Below are positions 1-9,605 of a stretch of DNA of 64,000 nt, piece by piece. Each line of letters opens with the position of its first letter. The stretch's first letter is position 1. The notes below the pieces were generated by a model. It made no database searches, was not told the DNA's origin, and worked only from the letters and a program-made list of their open reading frames with translations. The stretch is from Gammaproteobacteria bacterium. Lineage in GTDB: Bacteria > Pseudomonadota > Gammaproteobacteria > Pseudomonadales > Azotimanducaceae. Location: NCBI GenBank assembly GCA_028821515.1, contig JAPPGA010000009.1:1-64000 (forward strand), written 5' to 3'. Both the position numbers and the translations under genes were made by a program.

Positions 1-156
1 CGAGTGTTCCTTGGCCAACTTGACAGGTCAAAACATATCAGCGCCATGAAATCCGCCGGCCCTTCGGACACGCCGCATTTCACCCCCGCCCAAGCCCACC
101 TACGACTCCGGGCCTCGATCGGCACTGGCGTGCCGTTCTACGGCGCGGACCCCTAG
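1..156 (+). other. possible 3' end of a gene entering from the left edge
   Basis: A frame open from base 1 runs to a TAG at 154-156 and would encode about 51 residues ending in VPFYGADP. Its second half favours G or C at third codon positions, as real genes here do. No family is recognised, and an in-frame ATG at 46 could also make it a 36-residue chance ORF. It may be the C-terminus of a gene outside the window or nothing. Confidence 0.2.
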
Positions 157-181
157 CGCCACGTGCCCAGCCGCCTAACCA

Positions 182-201
182 CTAGGGGGATTACCCCCTA
201 G
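182..201. repeat. perfect inverted repeat (hairpin) upstream of the TonB receptor gene
   Basis: CTAGGGGG and CCCCCTAG form a perfect 8-bp stem around the loop ATTA. There is no T-run after it on either strand, so it is not a textbook terminator. It lies about 80 bp before the receptor start at 280 and could act in the receptor's 5' leader or close an upstream transcript. Confidence 0.45.
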
Positions 202-279
202 CGGGAGTTCCGGAACAGACATAGCGTACCCATGGGATTCCTCCATCGGGGCGGAAACGACGTTGTTTCCGCAGGAGAT

Positions 280-2532
280 ATGAACATGTGTGCGAAGTCA
301 GAAGCGGGCGCGAGACGCTCGATCTCCCTCCTGTTCTGTTGTGGCATCTTCCTGGCGGCGAACGCGTTCGCACAGCCTGAACTGGAAGAGATCGTCGTCA
401 CCGCGCAGAAACGCGAGAACACCCTGCAGCGAGAGCCGTTGGCCGTCTCGGCATTCTCTGGAGAGGAGATCGCCCGGCTCGGCGGCAATGACCCGAACGT
501 GCTGGGCTACATCGTCCCGAACCTGCATGTGGGCGAGGAGACCAACCGCGACGGCCTTTCGATGACCATACGCGGCGTCTCCGGCACCGACGTGCGCAAC
601 GCGGCCGACCCGACCACGGCATTTCACGTGGATGGAAGCTACGTGCCGCGGCTGTCCGGACCGCAGGCCTACTTCTACGACGTCGAGCGAATCGAGGTGC
701 TGCGCGGACCCCAGGGGACGCTGTATGGACGCAACAGCACGGCTGGCGTGGTCAACGTAATCACCCGCAAGCCGGACTACGAAGAGTTTTCCGGTCTGGC
801 CGAGGTCACGGCCGGAGACTACGGACTGATCCAACTGAACGGTGTGATCAATGTGCCGCTTTCCGACCGGGCGGCGGCTCGGATCGCCGTGATGTCGAAC
901 AACCGTGACGGCTACCGCGAGAACGCCCCCTCGGAAGACGGCGACGACGCTGACGAATTGGGGTTTCGGGCGCACTTCGCGTTCGAAGCCGGAGAGAACA
1001 CCTCGATTCTGCTAACCGCTGAATCCTACGAGCGTGGCGGCGTCGGTGGGGTGGCGTCCTTTGCGACGTTCCCGAACGACAACACCGGCCTGCTCTCGTC
1101 TGATCCCGCCGGGGTAAACCCGGTCGATACGCAGGGCCACCGGGACAGCAGCGACAGCAACTTCCGTTTCGAGTTCAGCCACAGCTTTCCTGCGATGGAC
1201 CTCACCTACCTGGCTGCCTATCGGAACCACGAGAGAGACTTCCTGGCCGATGCGGATTTCACGGCGGAGCCTTCCATCGAGTCCTTCGTTCAGGAAACCA
1301 CGGAATCGATCACCTTGACCCACGAGGCGCGGGTGACTTCGACCGGCGACGGGGCATTGCAGTACATCGCTGGAATCTACCTGCTTGACGAAGAGATAGA
1401 TGGCGATTTTGTCGTCGGTCTGACGCACTTCCTGTTCGGCCCGACGTTTCGCGTCCGGTTCGTCGATCAGGGTCTCACCAATCAGAGCGCGGCCGCGTTC
1501 CTGCATACCACTTACCAGGTGAACGACCGGCTTCGCGCCATCGTGGGCCTGCGCCACACGAGCGATGAGAAGGACAAGGGTGGTCATGCGGGCGATCTAG
1601 GCATGACGGCCGATACGGCGACTGGCAGTTTCCAGACCGTGGGGCTCGCCAACGGACCCACTTTCTTCCTGGCGCCGCAGATCGCGAACCCGGAGTGGAA
1701 CGAGACGACCTGGAAGGTCGGCATGGACTACGACCTCTCGGAGAACGCCCTGCTCTATGCCCACGCAAGCACGGGTTTCAAGGCCGGCGGCTACAACAGG
1801 GGCAGCCAGGCTAGGCCCGGCGCACCGCTGGTGGTCTACAACCCGGAAACGGTGACGGCCGTCGAAGGCGGTTGGAAGATGCGGGCGGAGGACGGGCGAA
1901 CGCGGCTGAATCTCGCCGTGTTCATGTACGACTACAAGGATCTGCAACTCGGCCAGACCTTTACCAACGAAGCGGGGACGATCACCAACCAGACCGTCAA
2001 TGCCTCCGATGCGTCCGTCTCGGGCGCAGAGCTGGAGGCCGAAGTGCTATTCGGCGAATCCGGCCGCGGAGTCTTCTCGCTCGGTTACCTGAGGACGGAG
2101 TTCGACGAATTCACCGGGGTCGACGACCCGCTCATCGTCGGTTCCCAATCGCTGAGCGCCACCGGCAACGAACTGACGCGGGCGCCGGGATTCACCGCCT
2201 CCCTCATGCTGGAGCCCGCGGTCTGGGAGTTCGCCGGTGGCACCCTGACACCGCGCGTGCAGTTCCACGCCGAGTCCGAGGCCCATCTCGCCGTGCTGAA
2301 CCGGGATTTCGAGAAGCGTGACGCGTTTACCAGGACCGATCTGAGCCTCTACTACGAATCGGCAGCCGAGAACTGGTACGTCAACGCCTATGTACGCAAC
2401 GTCGAAGACGGAGACGTTGCCACCTACATGGAGTGCTTCGATTTTCGCCAGATGGGCGTGCCGGTACAGCAATGTGAGCGTGCCTATGCGCCGCCCAGAA
2501 CCTGGGGCGTGCGCGCGGGGCTGAGGTTCTGA
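280..2532 (+). CDS. TonB-dependent outer-membrane receptor
   Basis: About 750 residues, the usual size for TonB-dependent receptors that import large or scarce substrates through the outer membrane using TonB energy. I chose ATG 280, not the upstream in-frame ATG 232, because AGGAG lies just before it and a signal peptide follows at once (hydrophobic SLLFCCGIFLAANAFA, cleavage before QPELEE). A TonB-box-like EEIVVTAQKR comes next, then the plug with VLRGPQGTLYGRNSTAGVVN, then a long beta-barrel region ending in the aromatic GLRF typical of outer-membrane proteins. The next genes are hydrolases and a sulfatase, so the substrate may be an organic ester or sulfated compound, but that is inferred from neighbours only. 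Confidence 0.92.
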   Translation: MNMCAKSEAGARRSISLLFCCGIFLAANAFAQPELEEIVVTAQKRENTLQREPLAVSAFSGEEIARLGGNDPNVLGYIVPNLHVGEETNRDGLSMTIRGVSGTDVRNAADPTTAFHVDGSYVPRLSGPQAYFYDVERIEVLRGPQGTLYGRNSTAGVVNVITRKPDYEEFSGLAEVTAGDYGLIQLNGVINVPLSDRAAARIAVMSNNRDGYRENAPSEDGDDADELGFRAHFAFEAGENTSILLTAESYERGGVGGVASFATFPNDNTGLLSSDPAGVNPVDTQGHRDSSDSNFRFEFSHSFPAMDLTYLAAYRNHERDFLADADFTAEPSIESFVQETTESITLTHEARVTSTGDGALQYIAGIYLLDEEIDGDFVVGLTHFLFGPTFRVRFVDQGLTNQSAAAFLHTTYQVNDRLRAIVGLRHTSDEKDKGGHAGDLGMTADTATGSFQTVGLANGPTFFLAPQIANPEWNETTWKVGMDYDLSENALLYAHASTGFKAGGYNRGSQARPGAPLVVYNPETVTAVEGGWKMRAEDGRTRLNLAVFMYDYKDLQLGQTFTNEAGTITNQTVNASDASVSGAELEAEVLFGESGRGVFSLGYLRTEFDEFTGVDDPLIVGSQSLSATGNELTRAPGFTASLMLEPAVWEFAGGTLTPRVQFHAESEAHLAVLNRDFEKRDAFTRTDLSLYYESAAENWYVNAYVRNVEDGDVATYMECFDFRQMGVPVQQCERAYAPPRTWGVRAGLRF

Positions 2533-2584
2533 CGGCGCCCGGCGAGTTTTCTTCTTTGTTGATCTCAAACTGCGGGGTTTGCGC

Positions 2585-3397
2585 ATGGACGGATTCGTAC
2601 AGCTTTCGGGCGATCTGAGCGTTCACTACGTGTCGCTAGGGGATGGCCGGCCGCTGATCTTCATCCCGGGCTGGACCATGACCGTGGAGTCGTTCGGCAG
2701 GAACCTGGAGCCACTATCGGGACGGTTCAGGGCCATTGCCTACGATCCCCGCAGCCAGGGACAGTCATCCAGCCTCCAGTCCGGCAACCACTACACGCAG
2801 CATGGACAGGACCTGGCGGATTTCATCCGGGAACTGGGGCTTCGGGATGTCGTGCTGCTGGGTTGGTCGACCGGCGCTTTGGCGGCGTATGCCTATTTCG
2901 AGCAGTTCGGATGCGCGAACGCGAGCGCTTTCGTGAGCATCGACATGTCACCCAAACCGGTCAAGGACAAGGAATCCGACTGGGGCATCGATGTGCGCGA
3001 GAACGTGCGTCGGATGCAGGCGGGTGTCTCCGACGCCGATCATTTGGCGATGGTGAGAGCCATGACATCTCACGGCTTCCTGACGCAGCCCGCCAGCGAT
3101 GCCTTTGTCGAAGATGTCGTTTCCCGTTCCATGCTCACGGCGCCGTATGTCGCTGCGCTGTTGCTGGGGGACGGCAACCTTTGCGACTACTCCCAGGTCG
3201 CGAGGGACGTGGCGCGGGAACTGCCCGTGCTGCAGGTCGTGAACGAGCATGCTTCGGAAGCGGCGGCGAAGTGGATCGAGGCCAATACGCCGACCGCCGA
3301 GCTCTTCGTACTGGGAGCGCACATGATGTTCTGGGAATACCCGGAAGAGTTCAACGGGGCAGTTTCCCGCTTTCTGGATACGCACTTGCCTGCTTGA
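2585..3397 (+). CDS. alpha/beta-fold hydrolase
   Basis: About 270 residues with the alpha/beta hydrolase layout: an early HG-like oxyanion strand (LIFIPGW, residues 24-30), DPRSQGQS, and the nucleophile elbow GWSTGA with the serine near residue 95. A late His in GAHMMFWEYP can complete the triad. The likely start is ATG 2585; an in-frame TTG at 2579 precedes it. Such proteins cleave esters, amides or C-C bonds and the substrate cannot be read from sequence. It lies 52 bp after the TonB receptor on the same strand, so the two may be co-expressed. No signal peptide is visible, so it should be cytoplasmic. Confidence 0.85.
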   Translation: MDGFVQLSGDLSVHYVSLGDGRPLIFIPGWTMTVESFGRNLEPLSGRFRAIAYDPRSQGQSSSLQSGNHYTQHGQDLADFIRELGLRDVVLLGWSTGALAAYAYFEQFGCANASAFVSIDMSPKPVKDKESDWGIDVRENVRRMQAGVSDADHLAMVRAMTSHGFLTQPASDAFVEDVVSRSMLTAPYVAALLLGDGNLCDYSQVARDVARELPVLQVVNEHASEAAAKWIEANTPTAELFVLGAHMMFWEYPEEFNGAVSRFLDTHLPA

Positions 3398-3430
3398 ACC
3401 CGGTCGGGTCGGGCCCGCGCGTGAACTTCG

Positions 3431-4528
3431 ATGGCTTTTTGTCCTGAGGACATCCTCAGTTGCTACAGCGCTTCCTACGCGGAGGCGCGGCGGACGTTTC
3501 TGCGCGCGGCCGAAGCGCAGGATGCCGCCGTGACTTCCCATCTCAACCCTTGCGGCCAAGGTGTATCCGGTGAAGACCTCTGCATGGACATCGCGACTGT
3601 TGGCAGTGCGGACGCAGACAGCGCGCTGATCGTTTCCTCCGCTACGCACGGCATTGAGGGGTACGCGGGATCCGCATTGCAGACCGGCCTGCTTAGAGAC
3701 GACATTGCAAAGTCCCTTCCGGACAACTCCGCGTGCCATCTCGTGCATGCCGTCAATCCGTTCGGTTTCTCCCACTGTCGTCGGGTGAACGAAGACAACG
3801 TCGATGTGAATCGAAACTTCGTTGGTTTCTCCCACCCCTTGGCAGACAGCGACGATTTCTTGAGATTCTGCGCTTTTGCGGCCCGCGAGAGGAAAGAGGG
3901 CCGTGCGGCTGACGACACCGAGGTAACGGCCCGCTATCTGGCGGCCGAAGGCGAGCAGCGCTACCAACGTGCGTTGACATTGGGGCAATACAGCAATCCG
4001 ACGGCAATCCACTTCGGTGGACGCGAACCCACCTGGAGTAACCGCATCTGGCGCGGTTTCCTGGACCATGCCTTGCCGGGCCGGGCCCTGACCATTCATA
4101 TGGACATTCACACGGGCCTCGGTCGTTTCGGACAGGAGACCCTGATCTACACGCGAGACCCCGGTGCGCGGGGTTACGAACTGGCCTGCCAGTGCTACGG
4201 CGGGGACGAGTTGCTAATCCCGGGCGGTGCACTGACGCCGGACGTGAGCGGTCCGATTCCGTCGTCCTTTGCCCGGTTCGAAGACGACACCGTGGTCATC
4301 GGCGTGGCGCCTGAGTTCGGCACCGTGCCGCTGAATCAGATGCTGACTACGCTGGTCGAGGAAAACACCCTGTGGCACAGCGAATGTCGCGGTGAATCAG
4401 AGCGGAAGGCCAGCGTCGAACGGATGATGCACTGCTTCTGCCCGGACGATGCCGGCTGGCGCATCGGAGTATGGCGGCGATTCCGTCGCCGAATCGACCA
4501 GACCATCAAGTTGTTGAACAACCTGTGA
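3431..4528 (+). CDS. DUF2817 / M14-like metallopeptidase-family protein
   Basis: 365 residues. SATHGIEGYAGSALQ (zinc-type H-x-x-E, His 73 and Glu 76), DVNRNF and HMDIHTGLG match the DUF2817 branch of the M14 carboxypeptidase fold, where they correspond to zinc ligands and active-site residues. The family is thought to hydrolyse amide or peptide bonds but is poorly characterised. There is no clear signal peptide. It sits 33 bp after the alpha/beta hydrolase and 10 bp before the OsmC gene, so it is probably part of one catabolic operon with the TonB receptor. Confidence 0.8.
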   Translation: MAFCPEDILSCYSASYAEARRTFLRAAEAQDAAVTSHLNPCGQGVSGEDLCMDIATVGSADADSALIVSSATHGIEGYAGSALQTGLLRDDIAKSLPDNSACHLVHAVNPFGFSHCRRVNEDNVDVNRNFVGFSHPLADSDDFLRFCAFAARERKEGRAADDTEVTARYLAAEGEQRYQRALTLGQYSNPTAIHFGGREPTWSNRIWRGFLDHALPGRALTIHMDIHTGLGRFGQETLIYTRDPGARGYELACQCYGGDELLIPGGALTPDVSGPIPSSFARFEDDTVVIGVAPEFGTVPLNQMLTTLVEENTLWHSECRGESERKASVERMMHCFCPDDAGWRIGVWRRFRRRIDQTIKLLNNL

Positions 4529-4538
4529 GACCAAGAGC

Positions 4539-5144
4539 ATGAAATTCCATTCCCAACCCTACTTTGTCGGCGAGCAGGCCGCCGAGGCCCCTGTTCCCGA
4601 ACAGTTCGAGCCCGGACCCTTCAGGAAAGCCCGACCGCCGGAACCGCTCCGCTTTGAGGTCAACATGGTGGCCCAGGCGCACGGGAAACAGCAGAAAACC
4701 GGCACGGTGCAGGTCAACATCCCCGGCTTCAGCCCGGTCAGGCTGTATTGCGACGAACAGCCGCCGGTGGGGGACGATCAGGCCCCGCCGCCGCTGGCGT
4801 TCTTCACCGCCGGCATCGGCTTCTGCCTGATGACGCACATGACGGACATACTGAACACGCGCAGGATCAAGGTCACTTCCATGCGCCTGGAGCAGCGCGT
4901 CCGGTTCATGACCACCCTGGGCACGATGCGTGAGCTGGGCCACCGGACCACCGGCGAGTGCGAGAAGGTTGAGACCCACGTCATCATCGACAGCCCCGAA
5001 CCGCCGGAGCGGATCCAGTCTCTGCTGGAAGAGGCCGAGGGCTCATGCATGGCCCACTTCGCCATGCGCAACCCGGTCCCCTGGTCGACGCGACTGGTGC
5101 ACAACGGTGTGGAACTCGAGTCGCGTGACAGCGAGAACCTGTAG
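4539..5144 (+). CDS. OsmC/Ohr-family protein
   Basis: 201 residues. The family's two reactive cysteines are visible: Cys 96 in FFTAGIGFCLMTHM and Cys 170 in EEAEGSCMAHFAMRNPVP, with the preceding DEQPPVGDDQAPPPLAF resembling the conserved OsmC loop. OsmC/Ohr proteins reduce organic hydroperoxides through these cysteines. The N-terminus is about 40 residues longer than a minimal OsmC. It is the last gene of the plus-strand group and converges on the sulfatase. Being beside hydrolases, it could work on a metabolite other than peroxide, which sequence cannot decide. Confidence 0.82.
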   Translation: MKFHSQPYFVGEQAAEAPVPEQFEPGPFRKARPPEPLRFEVNMVAQAHGKQQKTGTVQVNIPGFSPVRLYCDEQPPVGDDQAPPPLAFFTAGIGFCLMTHMTDILNTRRIKVTSMRLEQRVRFMTTLGTMRELGHRTTGECEKVETHVIIDSPEPPERIQSLLEEAEGSCMAHFAMRNPVPWSTRLVHNGVELESRDSENL

Positions 5145-5161
5145 CCTGCCCAGAAGCGCGT

Positions 5162-7402
5162 TCACCCGGGTTCGATACGGACATCCACCGAATAAACGAC
5201 CCCGGTGAACTCGAACGGCGCTTCGTATGCGTCGGTGATGGATGCATGCCGGTCGCGGCCCACCTGGACCGCGCGCATCTTTCCTATTGTCGCAACGTCC
5301 GGAACGGCGATCGAACCGACCACCTGGCCTTCCACCATGAGCGCGATCGTCCCCGTGTTCGCATTGCCCGGCTCGAACACCAGGCCCACGCGCATGCGTC
5401 CGCTCGGCAATGTCGTCGTGGAATGACCCAGGGTCAGGTTCCCCAACTCCTTGTACGCGAGACAGAGCCTTGCATCGTGCACGAACAGCGAGAGTCCATT
5501 CAGGGCCGAACCCTGGACGTAGATGACGCCTTCGGTTGACGCATCCAGAATTTCCACGTCCGCGGTCAGCGACCACTTGCGCCGTCCGATGGCGGGTGAC
5601 TGTGCCCTTGGAACCCGTCCCATGGGTGGCACGAAGCGATAGGCGTAAGTGCCCGGCCGGGTCGGGCGTTGACCGAACAGGCGATCATCCAGGGGCAATA
5701 CGCCGTGGCGTCCCGCCTCCACCCACCACATGTCGATCATCTTCTGCAGGCGTTCGGGCTCTGCCCCCGCGAGGTTGTTGTACTCGGAAAAGTCCTGATC
5801 GAGGTGGTACAGCTCCCAGTCGTCGTCGCTGTAATCATCCCCGATCTCGTGCCTTGTCACGGCTTTCCAGCCATCGTGCCAGAGGCTGCGGTTGCCCATC
5901 ATCTCGAAGTGCTGGATCGGCTTTCGGGTTCGGGAATCCGCCTCGCCGAGAGTGTAGGCAAGGCTTGTCCCGGCAATCGGCATCTGGTCGTAACCCCGGT
6001 AGTGAGACCGCGGCTCGGCGTTGACGATTTCGAGAATCGTCGGCGCGATGTCGGTGGCGTAGTGGAACTGGTTCCGGACACCCCCGGCGTCCTGGATGCC
6101 CGTCGGATAGTGAATGATCATGGGCACCCGAACGCCGCCGCCGTGGGTGTCCTGCTTGTACCACCGGAGCGGCGTGTTTCCGACCTGCGACCAACCCCAG
6201 GGAATGTCGCTGTTGCTGTGGGGACCGCCGATGTCTTCGAGCTTTTGCTGTATGGCATCGAAGTCCTCTTCGGGGTCGGGGCGGCCGAGTTTTGCTCCAA
6301 CGGTCTGTCCGTCGTTTGCCGCGTTGCGCCGGGCACTCGCGCCGGCGTTCATCACGCCATACGGTCCGCCGTTCTGGCTGGTGCCGTTGTCCGCAGTGAG
6401 TATCACGACAGTGTTGTCCAGGTGGCCCGCCGCACGCAGATGGTCGATGAGGCGGCCGATCTGCACATCGGTATGTTCGAGGAACCCCGCCCAAGCCTCC
6501 TGCAGCCGGCACACGAACTTGCGTTCGTTTTCGCTCAAGCGATCCCAGGGCTGCACTCCGGGATTGCTCGGCGGCAGGCGGGTGCCCGGGGGAATGACCC
6601 CAAGCTCGATCTGCCGCTCGAAGTAGCGCTCCCGCAGTACGTCCCACCCTTCATCGAAACGTCCGCGGTACTTGTCGATGTACGTTTTCGGCGCCTGGTG
6701 CGGGTAATGCATGGCCCCGGTCGCGAAGTACATGAAAAAGGGCGTTTCCGGCCGGATGCCCTTGACGTCGTTGACGAACTCGATGGCGTGGTCGACGAGG
6801 TCCTCGGTGAGGTGATATCCCTCTTCGGGAGTCCTGGGAGGGGTCGCGGGGTGATTGTCGTAGGTCAGGTCGGGATCGAACTGGGGGGTCGCGCCCGACA
6901 GGAACCCGTAGAAGCGATCGAAGCCCCGCTGCAGCGGCCACTCGTCGTGCGGTCCGGCGGCGGAACCATGGGCATTGGGATTGAGGTGCCACTTGCCGAG
7001 GGCAAAGGTGGCAAAGCCCTCCTCGCTCAGCATCTCCGCGAGGGTCGCCGCGTGACGGCTGATCCGGCCACGCAGGTTGGGAAAGCCGGCGTCGCCTTGC
7101 GCGGTGATGGTCGAGATGCCAACCGCATGATGGTTGCGGCCCGTGAGCACGCATGCCCGCGTGGGGGAGCAGAGCGGCGTCACATGGAAGTTGTTGTAGC
7201 GAAGTCCGTTCGCCGCGAGGGCGTCCATGTTCGGGGTCTCGATAGTTGAGCCGTAACAGCCCAGGTTGCCGAATCCGGTGTCGTCGAGAAGGATCAGGAG
7301 GACGTTGGGAGCGTCGCCTGGCGAGGCGGTTGGACACGGGTCCGGCTCCGAGTCTTCGTACGTGATTCCGATCCTGCCGCGGAAGGTCTCCCTTGATGCC
7401 AT
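5162..7402 (-). CDS. type I arylsulfatase
   Basis: 746 residues. APNVLLILLDD at residues 31-41 gives the metal-binding aspartates and CSPTR at 78-82 is the sulfatase signature whose Cys is converted to formylglycine. Later TADNGTSQNGG and GGGVRVPMIIHYP are also typical. It removes sulfate from organic sulfate esters. It is longer than the roughly 530-residue classical AtsA and has an added C-terminal beta-rich region. Start ATG 7402 has AAGGAG upstream. No signal peptide is evident, which is unusual for an extracellular substrate. The adjacent esterase gene reads in the same direction. Confidence 0.92.
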   Translation of the reverse strand: MASRETFRGRIGITYEDSEPDPCPTASPGDAPNVLLILLDDTGFGNLGCYGSTIETPNMDALAANGLRYNNFHVTPLCSPTRACVLTGRNHHAVGISTITAQGDAGFPNLRGRISRHAATLAEMLSEEGFATFALGKWHLNPNAHGSAAGPHDEWPLQRGFDRFYGFLSGATPQFDPDLTYDNHPATPPRTPEEGYHLTEDLVDHAIEFVNDVKGIRPETPFFMYFATGAMHYPHQAPKTYIDKYRGRFDEGWDVLRERYFERQIELGVIPPGTRLPPSNPGVQPWDRLSENERKFVCRLQEAWAGFLEHTDVQIGRLIDHLRAAGHLDNTVVILTADNGTSQNGGPYGVMNAGASARRNAANDGQTVGAKLGRPDPEEDFDAIQQKLEDIGGPHSNSDIPWGWSQVGNTPLRWYKQDTHGGGVRVPMIIHYPTGIQDAGGVRNQFHYATDIAPTILEIVNAEPRSHYRGYDQMPIAGTSLAYTLGEADSRTRKPIQHFEMMGNRSLWHDGWKAVTRHEIGDDYSDDDWELYHLDQDFSEYNNLAGAEPERLQKMIDMWWVEAGRHGVLPLDDRLFGQRPTRPGTYAYRFVPPMGRVPRAQSPAIGRRKWSLTADVEILDASTEGVIYVQGSALNGLSLFVHDARLCLAYKELGNLTLGHSTTTLPSGRMRVGLVFEPGNANTGTIALMVEGQVVGSIAVPDVATIGKMRAVQVGRDRHASITDAYEAPFEFTGVVYSVDVRIEPG

Positions 7403-7438
7403 GCTCGATGCTCCTTTTGTTTGCCGGATCGGGCGAAT

Positions 7439-8326
7439 CTACGCCCGCTGCTCCGCTCGCCTTAGGGACTCAACATGGAAGTTGAACCACACGTCCCGGT
7501 ACATGTCGATCATCTGGTTCTTGTTGTGTCCCTGCCCCTCGATCTCCATGTAGGTGTGGTCAACGCCCGCCGCCAGCAACGCCTGGTGGAAGTCGCGGAC
7601 CGTCAGCAGGTGATCGGTGTCCCGTGTCCCGCACCATAGCTGGGTGCGCAACCTGCCCTTGATTTCGCTTAAGTGCTTTGTGAGCAGTTCGTACGCGTCG
7701 TTGTCGACGTAGTTCTGCCTGTCCGGGCCGAGGTAGCTGTTGGGATAGGTATCCGGTCTTGCCGGGTCGAAGTGCGCCAGCGTCCGGGGCACGTTGCCCG
7801 CGAGGTTGAAGAGCGAGCAGAACATGCGCGGGTACTTCATCGCGAGACGCGTTGCGCCGCGGCCGCCCATGCTGTGACCCTCGATACACCGACCGTGACC
7901 CGCGGCGATCGTTCGATAGTTCGCGTCGATGTGGGGGATCAACTCGCGGATGATGAGCGTCTCGCTCATGAACCGACCGTCGTGGGAGTCCTTGTAGAAC
8001 GTGCGCTTTCCGCCGTTGGGCATGACCATGATCATCGCGGGCCAGCGTTCGGCGAGGATGCCCGCGTCCAGTACGCGCGCCTCGAGGAAACCGTGCAGTT
8101 CGTTGCCATCCGCACCGTGCAGGTTGTAGATGACCGGGTAGCGCCTGATGGCATCGGTTTCGTAGCCGGGCGGCAGGTATATGCAGTACCCCACGTCGGC
8201 CTGGTGGACGGCTGAATGGAACGTGCGGTGTGTGACCCTACACGGCAACTGGCCCGGTTCGGGTCTGTTGACCCACACCGCTGAGGGGCCTCGAGCCGGT
8301 GGGGGACCTGGTTTCCGAGAGCTCAT
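7439..8326 (-). CDS. putative esterase (esterase D-like family)
   Basis: 295 residues with the PF00756-type esterase pattern: YCIYLPPGY, YPVIYNLHGADGNE, and the nucleophile motif GHSMGGRG with Ser near residue 152. A late acid and His (GTRDTD and EGQGHN) can complete the triad. The family includes S-formylglutathione, feruloyl and similar acyl-ester hydrolases, and the exact substrate is not readable. Its stop lies 36 bp upstream of the sulfatase start on the same strand, so the two probably form an operon that removes acyl and sulfate groups from one compound. Confidence 0.82.
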   Translation of the reverse strand: MSSRKPGPPPARGPSAVWVNRPEPGQLPCRVTHRTFHSAVHQADVGYCIYLPPGYETDAIRRYPVIYNLHGADGNELHGFLEARVLDAGILAERWPAMIMVMPNGGKRTFYKDSHDGRFMSETLIIRELIPHIDANYRTIAAGHGRCIEGHSMGGRGATRLAMKYPRMFCSLFNLAGNVPRTLAHFDPARPDTYPNSYLGPDRQNYVDNDAYELLTKHLSEIKGRLRTQLWCGTRDTDHLLTVRDFHQALLAAGVDHTYMEIEGQGHNKNQMIDMYRDVWFNFHVESLRRAEQRA

Positions 8327-8497
8327 TAACGGCGTTCCATCGGGTCGAATCCCGGTTCGGCTGCATAGGCTATCGGCGGTGGGTTGCCGCTGACAAATGC
8401 CGCGGGCCGGCGTCCGCGGAAATCACGCCACACTCGTCCGGAAAGACGGCAGGCTGATAGGCTATACGCGCGAACAACACAACGAAGGAGCAAGCAC

Positions 8498-9583
8498 ATG
8501 GCGGACACGGCGCCCATCACGACCATAGACGAGTTCGAGGAGGAGTACAGGAAGGGTGCGGGGGTGACGTTGCCGGGCCGTGCATCGAAGCAGGCGACCC
8601 TCGACAACATTTCCCGCGCCGGCGACGGCATCGGGGACATGAACCCGTTGTGGCGCGACCCGGAATACGCCGCCAGAAGCCGTTTCGGCATGATCACCGC
8701 GATGCCGAGTTTCGTCTATAGCTCCAGTCTCGGCGTCGGCGCGGCGATCCAGGGGAACATCGATTCCTCGCGCACCCGGGACTTTGCCATGAACTATGCG
8801 GGCGGCGAGCTTGAGATCTACCGCCCGATCTGGCTCGGAGACACGATCACGTGCCAGGAGCAGGTGGGCCCGGTCGTTCGGAAGGAGAGCGGGCGGATTG
8901 GTCCATTCTGCATCTGCACTGGGCTCGTGACATACACCAATCAGCGCCACGAAGTCGTGGCCACCAAGAGAACGCTGATGGCGCGTTACATGATTCTCGG
9001 GGGTGGCGATCAGACCATCACCTACGACCGGGACAACAAGAGCGGTGTCGAAGAGGAGCCGGCGGACGCCCTGGTCTGGGAAGTCGAGAGACGTGGTGCC
9101 GAGCCGCGCTACTGGGAGGATGTCGCCGAGGGCGACGAGATGCCGCCACTGAAAAAAGGTACCTATGGTGTCACCGAACTCTTCCTGTTCACCCACGGCG
9201 TGCTCGGTACGCGCCGCTCCACGCGCGCCGCGCTGGAAGCCGCGGGTTCGAAGGACCTTGGCGGCGGTGGACGCTTCGACGCGGAGCATGCCAAGCGCAA
9301 GCGCAGCATGCCGGGCCAGTTCGACTTCGGTCCGCAGCGGGTGTGCTGGCTGGTGCAGATGTGCACGGACTGGATGGGGGACGATGGAACGTTCAGGAAG
9401 ATGGTCACCCAGGTTCGCCATCCCAACGTGGTCGGCGACACCAACACGCTCTACGGGACCGTCGCGAGCAAGTATGTCCAGGGTGACGAGCACCTGGTGG
9501 ACCTCGACGTGCGCGTTCAGAACCAGTCGGGCACGGCCAGCGCCTTTGCACGGGCGACCGTCGCGCTGCCCTCGAGGGGTTGA
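8498..9583 (+). CDS. MaoC-like / FAS1-type double-hotdog dehydratase
   Basis: 361 residues from ATG 8498, chosen because GAAGGAG lies just upstream; the open frame extends further 5' without coding character. Two hotdog halves can be seen. The first carries DMNPLWRDPEYAARSRFG, the N-terminal MaoC/FAS1-like dehydratase motif with Trp where R-hydratases have His. The second starts near EPRYWEDVAEGDEMPP. Such proteins hydrate or dehydrate acyl-CoA thioesters. It is divergent from the esterase-sulfatase pair and may finish acyl-CoA degradation in the same pathway, which is an inference. Confidence 0.72.
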   Translation: MADTAPITTIDEFEEEYRKGAGVTLPGRASKQATLDNISRAGDGIGDMNPLWRDPEYAARSRFGMITAMPSFVYSSSLGVGAAIQGNIDSSRTRDFAMNYAGGELEIYRPIWLGDTITCQEQVGPVVRKESGRIGPFCICTGLVTYTNQRHEVVATKRTLMARYMILGGGDQTITYDRDNKSGVEEEPADALVWEVERRGAEPRYWEDVAEGDEMPPLKKGTYGVTELFLFTHGVLGTRRSTRAALEAAGSKDLGGGGRFDAEHAKRKRSMPGQFDFGPQRVCWLVQMCTDWMGDDGTFRKMVTQVRHPNVVGDTNTLYGTVASKYVQGDEHLVDLDVRVQNQSGTASAFARATVALPSRG

Positions 9584-9605
9584 CGCGGCCGGCTGTGGGG
9601 CACGG

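Noticed and set aside
5669-7249. 526-codon open frame on plus, opposite the sulfatase
   Set aside because: Antisense shadow; the sulfatase signature and Shine-Dalgarno are on minus.
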